This document shows, one piece after another, positions 52,101 through 60,462 of a stretch of 64,000 bases of DNA. Source of the stretch: Clostridiales bacterium (lineage in GTDB: Bacteria; Bacillota; Clostridia; Oscillospirales; Acutalibacteraceae). A program made the translations under genes and the position numbers. Numbering within the stretch: the first letter of the stretch is position 1; every line of letters begins with the position of its first letter. The notes below the pieces were generated by a model. It ran no database searches. It was not told where the DNA came from and saw nothing but the letters and a program-made list of their open reading frames with translations. The stretch lies in the NCBI GenBank assembly GCA_024690965.1, contig JAILOG010000013.1, forward strand, positions 62,001 through 126,000, written 5' to 3'.

Positions 52101-54827
52101 ATTAATGAATATGAAACGGGAGTAAGTCTGAACGGCTCCTCGGTATCTAAAACGTATATTACCGACAAGCAGGTAATAAACGGAGTTGTCGCTTCCATAA
52201 CCTACAAATTCAACTCCAAACAGATTGTTTCAAAAGATACCGATGGCGAATATATTTTATCGGGATATGTTACCGACGGCGCAGAGAATAAGAGCGAGTC
52301 ATCTTATACATTCTATATAGACAGAAAAGCTCCCGATATTTCGGGCTTTAAGATGACCCCTGAAAGCTCTTCAAACGGCACAACCGCAAATCTTGTAGAG
52401 AAAACCGAATACGGATATTTCTTTAAATCAAATACAACAGTAACTATCAACGCAATAGACGGCGGCGGTAACGCTGACGCCGACTCGGGTGTTAAGACGA
52501 TTTATTATGAGCTTGTGCCGACGGACGGCAAAACCACAACAGGCGAACTGACAGGCAACAGCGGAAAAATAACCGTAAAATCGGGCTTTAAGGGTCAGAT
52601 ATACGCCTATGCCGTAGATAACGTAGGCAATAAGGGTACAAAGGTAAATCCTTCGGGTGTGATAGTTGAAAATGAGCAACTTCACAAATCAACTTCAAGC
52701 GTTAAAATTACCCTTGATAAAACAAGCAAAAAAGACATTTCGGGCAATCCGCTTTACAGCAGTGACGTTAACGTAAAATTCAACGTGACCGATACATATT
52801 CGGGTATCAAGTCAATAAGCTATTCAGTAACGGCACCGTATGACACTTCTAAAAACGTAAACGACACAACGACCGTTTACAACGGGGCAATATCAGACAG
52901 CAGCTGGAAAAAAGACGGCTCTGAGCTTAACATTGTTACAGCTGTGAGTAAGAGCATTAAGGTAAGCAGTAATTCAAATGATATAGTTGTAAATCTCACC
53001 TTAACCGACAACGCCGGAAACACAAGCTCCAAAAGCGTTAAATTCAGCATAGACAAAACAACTCCTACCGTAAGCATACAGTTTGACGGCAACAACGGCG
53101 GATATTATTCTTCATCAAGAACCGTGACCGTGACCGTAAGAGAGCGCAATCTTAATTTATCCGATATTAATAATTACGTTTCGCTTAACTTTGTTTCTCA
53201 AAACGGCGGAAGCGTACCCGTAACAACGTGGTCTGTTGCACGTGACAGAAACAACCCCGACAATACTGTGTTTACGGGAACTGCGGTGTTCGCGAACGAC
53301 GGGTCTTATACCTGTTCTTTGAGCGCTGTTGACTATGCGGGAAATAAATCGTCCGCAAGTAAGTCTATAAACTTTATAATTGATAAAACCGCGCCTGTTA
53401 TAACATTTTCAAAAGTTGAGAGGTACAACAGCACAGCCCAAACAGTAACGGTTACCGTAAACGAAGCCAACTTTAACGAAAGTGCCGCTTATGCCGCGCT
53501 TAATATTACGGCACAGGGCGGTTCTGCGCCAAGCTTCAGCAGCTGGAGCAGCTCGGGCAATACGCACACCGCAAGCGCTGTGTTCTCTGCCGACGGAGAC
53601 TATACAATATCAATGAGTTATACGGACCTTGCCGGAAACAGCTCAAGCGCGAATGTTCCGCTGTTTACGATAGATGTGAATTCTCCCGTTATAAAGGTAA
53701 AGGGCTTGGAGAATAAGACATCTTATACGGATAATATTATTTCGTTCTCGGTAGATGTTACCGACGCAAATCTCGACTCGGTAGATATCAAGCTTGAAGG
53801 TGTTTTAAGAGATAAGGTAGAGTTTGTATCAACTGTTCCTTACAGCGCCACAATACCGATAACAAACGGAACAAGATATACTTGGTCAAATATTAAAACA
53901 GGAGCCGACGGTATTTATACACTGACCTGCGTGGCTAAGGATATTGCGGGAAACACAACATCAGTTGTGCGCAAGAAAGACGGTGCGGACGATGATAATA
54001 CAAAGCTTGTGTTCTCGGTTAACCGTGACGGCTCGGCTTATCAGATAAGCACGGAGTCAAGCTCACTTATGGGCAACTGGGTAAGCGACTCGAGAGTTAT
54101 AACCTTCTCTGAGGTGAACGCGGACCCAATCGACCTTGAAAAGGTTGTAGTTAAGCTTACAAACAAATCTACACAGGAAGAGGTCATCCTTAAATACGGC
54201 ACAGACTACACGGTAGAGCGTGTGGATAACGGCGGAAAATGGTATGAATACCGCTACAACATTTTGGCGACCAATTTCAGCGAGGATGGCTACTATGATA
54301 TTGAGGTAATGTCTGTTGACGCGACAAACAAAACCACATCAAGTAAAGACAACGCCTACGGCACACAGCTTATAGCTTACGGACTTGATACTCATGAGCC
54401 TGTTATAGACATAAGCGGAATTAATAACGGACCTTATGACAGCATCACGCGTGACGCAGTTATAAACGTTACCGATATTTCGCTTTCAGAGGTTACAGTG
54501 TATGTTGACGGCAAACCCGTAGAAACCTGGACGGCCGAGACCGCAGGTGACAGCTACAGCGGCACAATAACACTTCATGAAAGCGCCGCAACACAAAAGG
54601 TAACCGTAGAGGCAACGGACGCCGCAGGAAATAAATCTACAAGCGAGCAGGAAGTGTTCGTATCTTCTAACGGATTCTCGATCTTTATGTACAGATTGGG
54701 TAACTTTATATCAAATAACTGGCTGTGGCTTGTGATAGGCGCGGCAGGAGCAGCGGCAATAACAGCGTTCGTTATCATTTCAAAAAAGAAAAAGAAAAAC
54801 GACAAGACAAATAAAACCGCTAAATAA
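49122..54827 (+). CDS. Giant membrane-anchored surface protein with many Ig-like domains
   Basis: This 1901-residue protein has a signal peptide (about 1-33), a long extracellular stretch of repeated beta-sandwich modules, one C-terminal membrane helix (about 1864-1885) and a KKKKKNDKTNKTAK cytoplasmic tail; there is no LPXTG sorting signal. About ten modules end in a D-x-x-G-N signature (VTDKAGNQTT, AEDNAGNVSY, LTDNAGNTSS, YTDLAGNSSS, AKDIAGNTTS, ATDAAGNKST and others), typical of bacterial Ig-like domains in adhesins. It is the last gene of the kinase operon, which suggests that its amount or state is tied to that signalling. Its ligand is unknown. Confidence 0.82.
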   Translation: MKGKSLNNAAFKILAVAVAAVLLLVSIPVAVGAIAPGRQNRSVRRLSVADCTSPNTIIYFEPYNDDNTLEYYSRITPEGGTPSEEPMKVLSVGDTDVFYYKAGKSAQNVTFDIVAEANAIYVVLGDTELGESIPETENVLTEIPKIRYSKNGVSYTQAVDMKFYGESHGKKVYYSYLSKSSDYTKFRLNEEGYTFGGDIAEGQTVCAFKNDGSCNIDSENYYGLMSSQSNAKLSVLGDNTVNMPANGTYTKLIASSGDRYAASDVTPAKISGINVMDNETSQEASQIYLNKNYLLKYTAQTGYTRLASVSDIVVENKSQGVDLNNETNVFFATTTGQKKFTLTYKNSVEEFSTDLEFPVSEEAEYPDVTLKLDGKTGDNIVKYVPDGETVTLNVSAHMEDGAKIKYYGTEITNYSFIFSDGTNIKETSSSSYNQSLTGSETLRGEKQYTVKISFSYGGQTITSEVLATCKVNIKVPLIKTGYDGGYISKTTDAEITAADFEDVYYKSFDKGSTVNTDTEGYTKVTPGTFNALVEADEDTNKIISVLGFYDDKYINKQFEFSVDSRAPQIEKITAQPAGLAGFNILDFGIFANDKIQLTVNVSDNRSGIDNVILCKKSGNNYEPLDITASFNGEKTSASFIIDAPEYGVFNETLAVQVTDKAGNQTTAALNNVESESVVYTLLDSKVVIERIAPDITVKSAPVAEGSTANTYASDTNINISLHDEHSGIKSYSVNINGVTAKSEEDICKTSTELKHDVSFSVSTADVPKSSDGSYNVYVTAEDNAGNVSYDSKTTVYLDVTKPKIIGYKINVLGDSVTASNLLVNGSGAFVYNNDIELTITAKDSSNSVGFAEIFVTKNSYITLKEEPTQTTDTDGGILYTATYTVKKPFSGMIEASVSDRSGNYSETLVAPTSPDQQCKLEICNKGNIYDAYWLDSAKYPNFAIHLSSDSNAMFTTFAPDEKPVYRGEGRNWYNSDVNITAVAEEYLNKGVYGINEYETGVSLNGSSVSKTYITDKQVINGVVASITYKFNSKQIVSKDTDGEYILSGYVTDGAENKSESSYTFYIDRKAPDISGFKMTPESSSNGTTANLVEKTEYGYFFKSNTTVTINAIDGGGNADADSGVKTIYYELVPTDGKTTTGELTGNSGKITVKSGFKGQIYAYAVDNVGNKGTKVNPSGVIVENEQLHKSTSSVKITLDKTSKKDISGNPLYSSDVNVKFNVTDTYSGIKSISYSVTAPYDTSKNVNDTTTVYNGAISDSSWKKDGSELNIVTAVSKSIKVSSNSNDIVVNLTLTDNAGNTSSKSVKFSIDKTTPTVSIQFDGNNGGYYSSSRTVTVTVRERNLNLSDINNYVSLNFVSQNGGSVPVTTWSVARDRNNPDNTVFTGTAVFANDGSYTCSLSAVDYAGNKSSASKSINFIIDKTAPVITFSKVERYNSTAQTVTVTVNEANFNESAAYAALNITAQGGSAPSFSSWSSSGNTHTASAVFSADGDYTISMSYTDLAGNSSSANVPLFTIDVNSPVIKVKGLENKTSYTDNIISFSVDVTDANLDSVDIKLEGVLRDKVEFVSTVPYSATIPITNGTRYTWSNIKTGADGIYTLTCVAKDIAGNTTSVVRKKDGADDDNTKLVFSVNRDGSAYQISTESSSLMGNWVSDSRVITFSEVNADPIDLEKVVVKLTNKSTQEEVILKYGTDYTVERVDNGGKWYEYRYNILATNFSEDGYYDIEVMSVDATNKTTSSKDNAYGTQLIAYGLDTHEPVIDISGINNGPYDSITRDAVINVTDISLSEVTVYVDGKPVETWTAETAGDSYSGTITLHESAATQKVTVEATDAAGNKSTSEQEVFVSSNGFSIFMYRLGNFISNNWLWLVIGAAGAAAITAFVIISKKKKKNDKTNKTAK

Positions 54828-54852
54828 TAACTTGATATAACATAACAAAAAC

Positions 54853-54886
54853 GACCCTCGCCTTTATCGGCGGGGGTCAGGTTTTT
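54853..54886 (+). terminator. Terminator of the signalling operon
   Basis: GACCCTCGCC and GGCGGGGGTC form a 10-bp stem with one wobble around TTTATC, followed by AGGTTTTT. Confidence 0.85.
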
Positions 54887-54895
54887 CGCAAAGGT

Positions 54896-54939
54896 CAAAA
54901 AATATCCCCGCACACTTGCGCTGCGCTGTGTGCAGGGAT
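54896..54939 (-). terminator. Terminator of the HtrA gene
   Basis: ATCCCCGCACAC (54904-54915) pairs with GTGTGCAGGGAT (54928-54939) with one mismatch, with a T-run on the minus strand from the A-rich 54896-54902. Confidence 0.85.
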
Positions 54940-54959
54940 AAAAGCTGTTAACTATATTG

Positions 54960-57428
54960 TTAAGGCTGTTTTTCGGTATCTGTTGTAAGAATTACTGTTT
55001 CTTGTGTTTCACCCAGATCGGCGAGGAGCTTAATCTTTACATCAAAAGTGTTTTCCTTTGACTTCGCGGAGGCTTCTCTGTAAAGAGTAACAGTTACCTC
55101 GTCACCGGGTTTATATTTGTCAAGCTCGGTATAAAGCTCGCTGAAAGAGGATATCTCAACTCCGTTAAACGCTGTTATAAGGTCGTTTGCCTTTGCTTTC
55201 GTATTTTTAAACGGGCTGTCTTTGCTGAAGTCTATAATAAGTATTCCGGGCGGGCAACCATAAGTGGCAGCCAAGGTCTCGGATACTTCTTTTCCCGTTA
55301 TGCCTATTCTTACACGGTTAGATACATAACCCTGTGTAATAAGGTCGTCGCAAATACTTTTTACTGTCGCGCTCGGTATTGCGAAGCCCATGCCTTCATA
55401 TTCTTCATCAACTATCTTAATTGTGTTTATACCTATTACCTGACCGTAAAGATTAGCGAGCGGTCCGCCGCTGTTTCCGGGGTTGATTGCCGCGTCGGTC
55501 TGAATATAGTTTACATAACTGAAGGTTGAAACGCTGCGGTTTATCGCGGATATTATACCTCTTGTGATCGAATTTGAATATTCGTTGCCGCCGGGGTTTC
55601 CTATCGCAACAACATCTTGCCCTACGGATATTTGTGTGCTGTCTGCGAATGTTGCGGCAACAAGGGGTTTGTCAGCTTTTATTTTCAAAACCGCAAGGTC
55701 AGTTTTTGTGTCAAACCCCACAGGCTTCGCTTCGTATTGCTCATCGCCTAACGTTACAAAAACATCATATTCTGTTTTTGAGTCACCGATAACATGGCTG
55801 TTTGTTGCGATATATCCGTCGCTTGTTACAATAATTCCCGTACCTTCGGAGGCAGGACCTTCGGTGACCGTTGTAAGACCTTTTTTGTAGCATACGACTC
55901 CCACAACAGAAGGCGAGAGTACCTCGTAAGCGTGCTGTGCGGAATATTCGCTTGTGTCTATGTTAGGTTGTTGATAGATGTCCAATCCGCTGCTGTTCGG
56001 GTTTGTTACCTCGGTGTCGGGATTTGCAAAAATATTGTCTGTAGAAGAAGTCTCTGTATCTGTTTGCAAAAGATCGGTATCTGTTGTTGTATTGTTATTC
56101 GGCGCTGTTGCGGAGCCGGAGATTGCTTTTATACCGAAATAAATGCCGACAAGCGCCAAACATACTACAACTATCAGAAGCGTTACAATAAGAACGGTTT
56201 TGCTCGAATTATTTGGTTTGGTTTTTATTTTCGCCTGCTTTGTGCGCGGTGCCGTTGGGTTTTGCGGCAAGTTAGTTACATACGTATTTTGCGGCTTGCT
56301 ATCCGAAATGCCTTTCGGGTTTTCATTCAGGGGTGTCTTAGAAAAATCTGTTGGCTTATTAACTGTTTCAGTTGAATTATTCCGACCTTCATATACCTCG
56401 TTGTTGACGGACAGCGGTGTAGCGGCTCTCATCGGCTGCGCGGGTCTGTCAACAGGTCTTTGGGGAATATCCGTACGCCTCGGCATATCCGTTCTTTGAG
56501 CGGGCTGAGGCGGCATATTCGGTCTCAACGGCTGCGCGGGTCTGTCAACAGGTCTTTGTGGAATATCCGTACGCCTCTGCATATCCGCTCTTTGCGCGGG
56601 CTGAGGCGGCATATTCGGTCTCAACGGCTGAGCAGGTCTGTCAACAGGTCTTTGGGGAATATCCGTACGCCTCGGCATATCCGTTCTTTGTGCGGGCTGA
56701 GGCGGCATATTAGGTCTTAACGGCTGCGCGGGTCTGTCAACAGGTCTTTGAGGGATATCCGCGCGGTTCGGCATGTCACCTCTTTGCGCGGGCTGAGGCG
56801 GCATATTCGGTCTCAACGGCTGAGCAGGTCTGTCAACAGGTCTTTGAGGAATATCCGTACGCCCCGGCATATCCGCTCTTTGCGCGGTCTGAGGCGGCAT
56901 ATTCGGTCTCAACGGCTGAGCGGGTCTGTCAACAGGTCTTTGTGGGATATCCGTATGGCTCGGCATATCCGCTCTTTGCGTGCTCTGAGGCGGAATATTC
57001 GGTCTCAACGGCTGAGCGGGTCTGTTCACGGGCCTTTGTGGAATATCCGCACGGCTCGGCATATCAGCTCTTTGCGCGGGCTGAGGCGGCATATTGGGCC
57101 TCATAGGCTGATCAGGTCTGTTAACAGGTCTTTGTGGAATATCCGTATGCCTCGGCATATCAGCTCTTTGCACGGGTTGAGGCGGCATATTGGGCCTTTG
57201 AGTTTGTGCAAGAACATCATTATGCTTATCTGTTTCGTTTTCAAAATAACGCAAGGGTGAATTCGGGTTAGAATCAACGCGAGGATTTTTGTTAGTCGGA
57301 GGTGTTCCTCTTTGATATCGCGGACGCTCCTGAGCTTCCGGGTTCATCTCTGAGCCGTCTTGTAAATCATCATTTCCGAGGATTCGCTCCTTTTCGTATC
57401 CGTTGTTGTCGTTCAAAAAATCTCTCAA
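54960..57428 (-). CDS. HtrA/DegP-like membrane serine protease with proline-rich repeats
   Basis: From the TTG at 57428 (9 bases after AAAGGA) the protein has 822 residues. Residues about 78-333 are eight near-identical 32-residue repeats, consensus close to RPNMPPQPAQRADMP plus RRTDIPQRPVDRPAQPL. A membrane helix follows near 420-440, then a trypsin-like protease domain with His in ATNSHVIG, Asp in KTDLAVLKI and Ser in NPGNSGGPL, and a C-terminal PDZ domain. HtrA proteases degrade misfolded envelope proteins. The repeats lie before the membrane helix, hence in the cytoplasm, which is unusual. A start at 57464 would overlap the upstream gene. Confidence 0.88.
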   Translation of the reverse strand: MRDFLNDNNGYEKERILGNDDLQDGSEMNPEAQERPRYQRGTPPTNKNPRVDSNPNSPLRYFENETDKHNDVLAQTQRPNMPPQPVQRADMPRHTDIPQRPVNRPDQPMRPNMPPQPAQRADMPSRADIPQRPVNRPAQPLRPNIPPQSTQRADMPSHTDIPQRPVDRPAQPLRPNMPPQTAQRADMPGRTDIPQRPVDRPAQPLRPNMPPQPAQRGDMPNRADIPQRPVDRPAQPLRPNMPPQPAQRTDMPRRTDIPQRPVDRPAQPLRPNMPPQPAQRADMQRRTDIPQRPVDRPAQPLRPNMPPQPAQRTDMPRRTDIPQRPVDRPAQPMRAATPLSVNNEVYEGRNNSTETVNKPTDFSKTPLNENPKGISDSKPQNTYVTNLPQNPTAPRTKQAKIKTKPNNSSKTVLIVTLLIVVVCLALVGIYFGIKAISGSATAPNNNTTTDTDLLQTDTETSSTDNIFANPDTEVTNPNSSGLDIYQQPNIDTSEYSAQHAYEVLSPSVVGVVCYKKGLTTVTEGPASEGTGIIVTSDGYIATNSHVIGDSKTEYDVFVTLGDEQYEAKPVGFDTKTDLAVLKIKADKPLVAATFADSTQISVGQDVVAIGNPGGNEYSNSITRGIISAINRSVSTFSYVNYIQTDAAINPGNSGGPLANLYGQVIGINTIKIVDEEYEGMGFAIPSATVKSICDDLITQGYVSNRVRIGITGKEVSETLAATYGCPPGILIIDFSKDSPFKNTKAKANDLITAFNGVEISSFSELYTELDKYKPGDEVTVTLYREASAKSKENTFDVKIKLLADLGETQETVILTTDTEKQP
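56430..57197 (-). repeat. Eight in-frame 96-bp tandem repeats inside the HtrA gene
   Basis: Each unit encodes 32 residues. Neighbouring units differ at only a few positions, mostly in ADMP/TDMP/GDMP and HTD/RTD/RAD steps, so unit gain and loss by slippage is likely. The repeats account for the long Arg-rich frames on the opposite strand. Confidence 0.9.
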
Positions 57429-57456
57429 GATAATCCATCCTTTCTGTATCTTCAGA

Positions 57457-58011
57457 TTAGTCAATTACATACCAATTATTGTCTATCATCATACATTCCA
57501 CTTTGGAGACCTGTTTGTCTGAGGTCATGCTTGAATCTTGCTCATAGTCTATGCGGATATAAAACTCAACCAAAGCGAAAGCGTCAACAATATCCGCATT
57601 TTTATAAAGCTCAGACAGTTTATTTAAGTAGTCGTCATATATATCCGATCCTTTTTCGTATATTTCATAATCAGAAGGCTCTGCCTGAACATAATAAAAC
57701 GAATATTTACCTGACATAAATTCAGCGTAGTTATTCAATTCATCTTTCGCGGAAGAATATATGCCGTTAAAATCATAGTCTGTGTTGCCGAGAAGCGTCA
57801 TACATTCTTTATTCTTAAAAGAATATTTAATGTAAGTGTCGGGATCATTTTGATAATAAGCGTTTGCCCAGGCTTTAACAGTGTTGCTTAGCCCCTGAGT
57901 GTTTAACTGCTGTAAAGAAGAATTACCGTCTTGTGTGTCAAGATGACCGCGGCATGAGCAAAACAGAAACATAAAACCTAAAGCAAGCATAAAAGAAACG
58001 ATTTTTTTCAT
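57457..58011 (-). CDS. Lipoprotein paralogous to its upstream neighbour
   Basis: This 184-residue protein has a lipoprotein-type signal (LFCSC, Cys at about 20). The mature part shares order and motifs with the gene at 58013: a D-DTY-KYS start, an L-DSDYD or NTDYDF turn, a YA(D/E)YLN or YDDYLNKLS segment, and a C-terminal strand ending NNWYVID. The fold may be NTF2-like. Its start lies 1 base after the neighbour's stop, with no separate ribosome site, indicating translational coupling. HtrA follows. Confidence 0.6.
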   Translation of the reverse strand: MKKIVSFMLALGFMFLFCSCRGHLDTQDGNSSLQQLNTQGLSNTVKAWANAYYQNDPDTYIKYSFKNKECMTLLGNTDYDFNGIYSSAKDELNNYAEFMSGKYSFYYVQAEPSDYEIYEKGSDIYDDYLNKLSELYKNADIVDAFALVEFYIRIDYEQDSSMTSDKQVSKVECMMIDNNWYVID

Positions 58012-58012
58012 A

Positions 58013-58654
58013 TTAAATTACAAGATACCAAGCGCCGTCTATTAAAACGCCGTATATCTCCTGTTCCTCCTCTTCTCCCGGAAGCTCATCTGCATTTTCA
58101 TACTCTACATAAACGGTAACAAGCGATTTTGAAAAAGCTTCTATTTTTGAGCTGTCGGAGTAGCAGCCTGAAAAATCATTTAAATAGTCAGCGTACTCCT
58201 TTGTGTTTTTTGCGTAAATTGAAGTATTATTTATTTCTACCGTAGTTTTATATTTGCCGTATTCTTTCTCAAGAGAATCCTTCATTTCATCGAATTGAGC
58301 CTTTGTTGAAATGTATTCGGCTTCGTAGTCATAATCGCTGTCTTTAAGGAGCTCTCTTAATGAGCCGTTCATGGTAGAATAGCGCGCGTAAGTGTCTATA
58401 TCAAACTCATAAGCTGCTGTAACGCATTTTTTCAGAGTTTCGTCGGGGGATGATGCTGAGGTGAGGTTCTTTATCAACACAACACAAAGAACTATTGCCA
58501 CAGACAAAACGGCAATAACCGCAACGGTAAAAAATGCTTTAGCCGATCCGCTGTTATCATTTTTTTTCGGTTTGTCTGATTCTTGCGTTTTGCTAATTGT
58601 TTCAGACTGTGTTTCGTTTTGAGTTTCATTTTCGGGTATATTATCAAACATCAT
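58013..58654 (-). CDS. Single-helix membrane protein paralogous to the adjacent lipoprotein
   Basis: The 213-residue protein has a polar cytoplasmic N-terminus rich in Glu/Thr/Gln, one membrane helix (about 40-65) and an extracytoplasmic domain (70-213) similar in layout to the downstream lipoprotein: TYARYSTMNGSLRELLKDSDYDYE, YADYLNDFSG and a C-terminal VLIDGAWYLVI. The pair probably arose by tandem duplication with a change of membrane anchor. A GGAGTG ribosome site precedes the ATG. Function is unknown; location before HtrA suggests envelope stress. Confidence 0.55.
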   Translation of the reverse strand: MMFDNIPENETQNETQSETISKTQESDKPKKNDNSGSAKAFFTVAVIAVLSVAIVLCVVLIKNLTSASSPDETLKKCVTAAYEFDIDTYARYSTMNGSLRELLKDSDYDYEAEYISTKAQFDEMKDSLEKEYGKYKTTVEINNTSIYAKNTKEYADYLNDFSGCYSDSSKIEAFSKSLVTVYVEYENADELPGEEEEQEIYGVLIDGAWYLVI

Positions 58655-58760
58655 ATTATCACTCCGAATTTAGTTATCGGTGAAAGGATTATATCACAGT
58701 TGACGGTTAAAAACAATACCCATCCATTTACCGGAAAAGCAAACGTCAATAAACTGATAT

Positions 58761-60416
58761 TCAGCCTTTAAACAAGGTGATAATACGCTTTATGCCAGCA
58801 AATATCATACAACCTATTAAGGTTAAAAACGTAATTATTCTACTGTATTTCTGCAAATTTGTGCCTTCGTACCACACCTTAACTGTGCCGTTTTTATTTA
58901 TGTTTTTTACCTGTATAAATCCTTTTTTTGTTCGTTCAAGCTTAAGGGGCGTTACCGTATTATCTTTGTCTGTCAGAGCGGCAGTATAGCCTTTGTAATA
59001 ATAAAGCGGTACTGTGTACGAGGCATCTTTTGGGTTGTTGTAAAATGTAATCTCCGTTGTGTTTTCTTTTCTTGAATAATCGATTTTATCGCCGTTCTGA
59101 TTCTCTAAAAAGCCTTGATAATAAACATCGCCGTCTTCGGAAAGAGGAATCCATTCTGCGGCGCCCACACTGTTAAATACATCATTTTTATTATAAGATA
59201 CGGTCGGGTGGATTCCGTATGACCATACACATATCGCGCAGAACATCAAAATACACCCTGTAAACAGTATTTTTTGAGTTTTCTTGCTGCGAAAAAGAGA
59301 TATTGAAATTGTAATAAGAATGGCTACAAGCGGTGTGGTTATATAGTTGAGGCGCCACGGGAATTGTATTATTTTCAGCGTATCATTCAGAATAAACCAC
59401 GGAAAAACACAAGTCGTGCAAAACGATATTATGCCCACCGTGATCAAAAGAAATTTAAGGGTTTTTCTTGAATGTTCGTTGTTCGTTCTGTAAAATGCGA
59501 TAAGACCCAGTAATATTGAAAGAGGGAGGGCGGGTATCCAAGAATAAATACTTATTCCTATTTGTCCCAATCTAAAGGGAAAGGCGTTTTCAGACGGTAA
59601 TGTCCAGGACCGGGAAAAGTTGAATTTATCAGAAAAATATATTTCTAAAAACGGGAAAAAGAACATTGCCCACAAGAGCACAAAAAGGATAGAAATGGTA
59701 ATTACTTTTATAAAAAAGCCTTTTTGATGCGCAAGCTTTTTTATGTTTATAAGTGTGATCAACGCCACAAATATAAAAGCCAAAACAGTGCTGAGTATAT
59801 GCGAATAAGCCGTGCCGAGCATACCGATCAGCAATATATGCGGCTTTGAAAAAGATTCTTCAAGCATATTATACAGGCCCAAAATGATAACGATAAGAAA
59901 CATTAAAGAAACGCTTTCTCCCGATGCCGAGCGAAGAAAAAAGCTTGCAATAAAATATTGATAACAGGAAAACAGTATTATTGCCAAATATCTGTAAAGC
60001 TTATCTTCAATAAATTTTTTTGTCAAAACACCAAACAAGGCTACGGTAATAAAATACACCGAAAAAATAAATATATAATATGCCACAGAAAGAGGTACAC
60101 CCAAATAAACGAGAAAAGCAGGGAAATACATAAACAAATCGGGATAAAACAGAGGACTTGCGTATCCGTATCCGTTAAGCGCTTCCGGATAAATATTCAC
60201 GATACCCGCGCCGCCTTTCAGCCCGTCCGCGATTCCCGTAATGCGTGTAAGGTGATACCTTAAGTCTGAACCTGTAAGGGCAGAGTCACAATTGCCTGTG
60301 GCGGCTGCGGAATAAACAGCCGACGCCAAAGGGGTGACTATAAGCGATATAATAAGCACACTGATTATTGAAAGCAGTATAAAATGCTTTTCAGCTAAAT
60401 ACTTTAATCGTGCCAA
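58761..60416 (-). CDS. Large multipass membrane protein, GT-C/6-PTPS-related type
   Basis: The 551-residue protein starts at a TTG (7 bases after AAGGAGG) and has about twelve membrane helices. Near the N-terminus the loop GSDLRYHLTRITGIADGLKGG carries the Asp-Arg-His cluster seen in membrane proteins annotated as 6-pyruvoyl-tetrahydropterin-synthase-related and in lipid-linked sugar transferases; NIYPEALNGYGYASPLFYPDL follows. A C-terminal beta domain (about 430-520) lies outside the membrane before a last helix. Glycan transfer on the outer face is the probable role, but no activity is shown. Confidence 0.55.
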   Translation of the reverse strand: MARLKYLAEKHFILLSIISVLIISLIVTPLASAVYSAAATGNCDSALTGSDLRYHLTRITGIADGLKGGAGIVNIYPEALNGYGYASPLFYPDLFMYFPAFLVYLGVPLSVAYYIFIFSVYFITVALFGVLTKKFIEDKLYRYLAIILFSCYQYFIASFFLRSASGESVSLMFLIVIILGLYNMLEESFSKPHILLIGMLGTAYSHILSTVLAFIFVALITLINIKKLAHQKGFFIKVITISILFVLLWAMFFFPFLEIYFSDKFNFSRSWTLPSENAFPFRLGQIGISIYSWIPALPLSILLGLIAFYRTNNEHSRKTLKFLLITVGIISFCTTCVFPWFILNDTLKIIQFPWRLNYITTPLVAILITISISLFRSKKTQKILFTGCILMFCAICVWSYGIHPTVSYNKNDVFNSVGAAEWIPLSEDGDVYYQGFLENQNGDKIDYSRKENTTEITFYNNPKDASYTVPLYYYKGYTAALTDKDNTVTPLKLERTKKGFIQVKNINKNGTVKVWYEGTNLQKYSRIITFLTLIGCMIFAGIKRIITLFKG

Positions 60417-60462
60417 GCTACAACCTCCTTACAGATTAACAAAAATTCCAATTAAATCGCGA

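Noticed and set aside
56430..57197. Regular 96-bp repeats that could suggest a repeat array such as CRISPR
   Set aside because: The repeats are in frame, encode a proline-rich region of the HtrA protein, have no spacers and vary gradually from unit to unit.
56748..57260. Long Arg/Ser-rich plus-strand open frames across the HtrA repeats
   Set aside because: They are the opposite strand of the repeated coding DNA, with low-complexity translation and no ribosome site.
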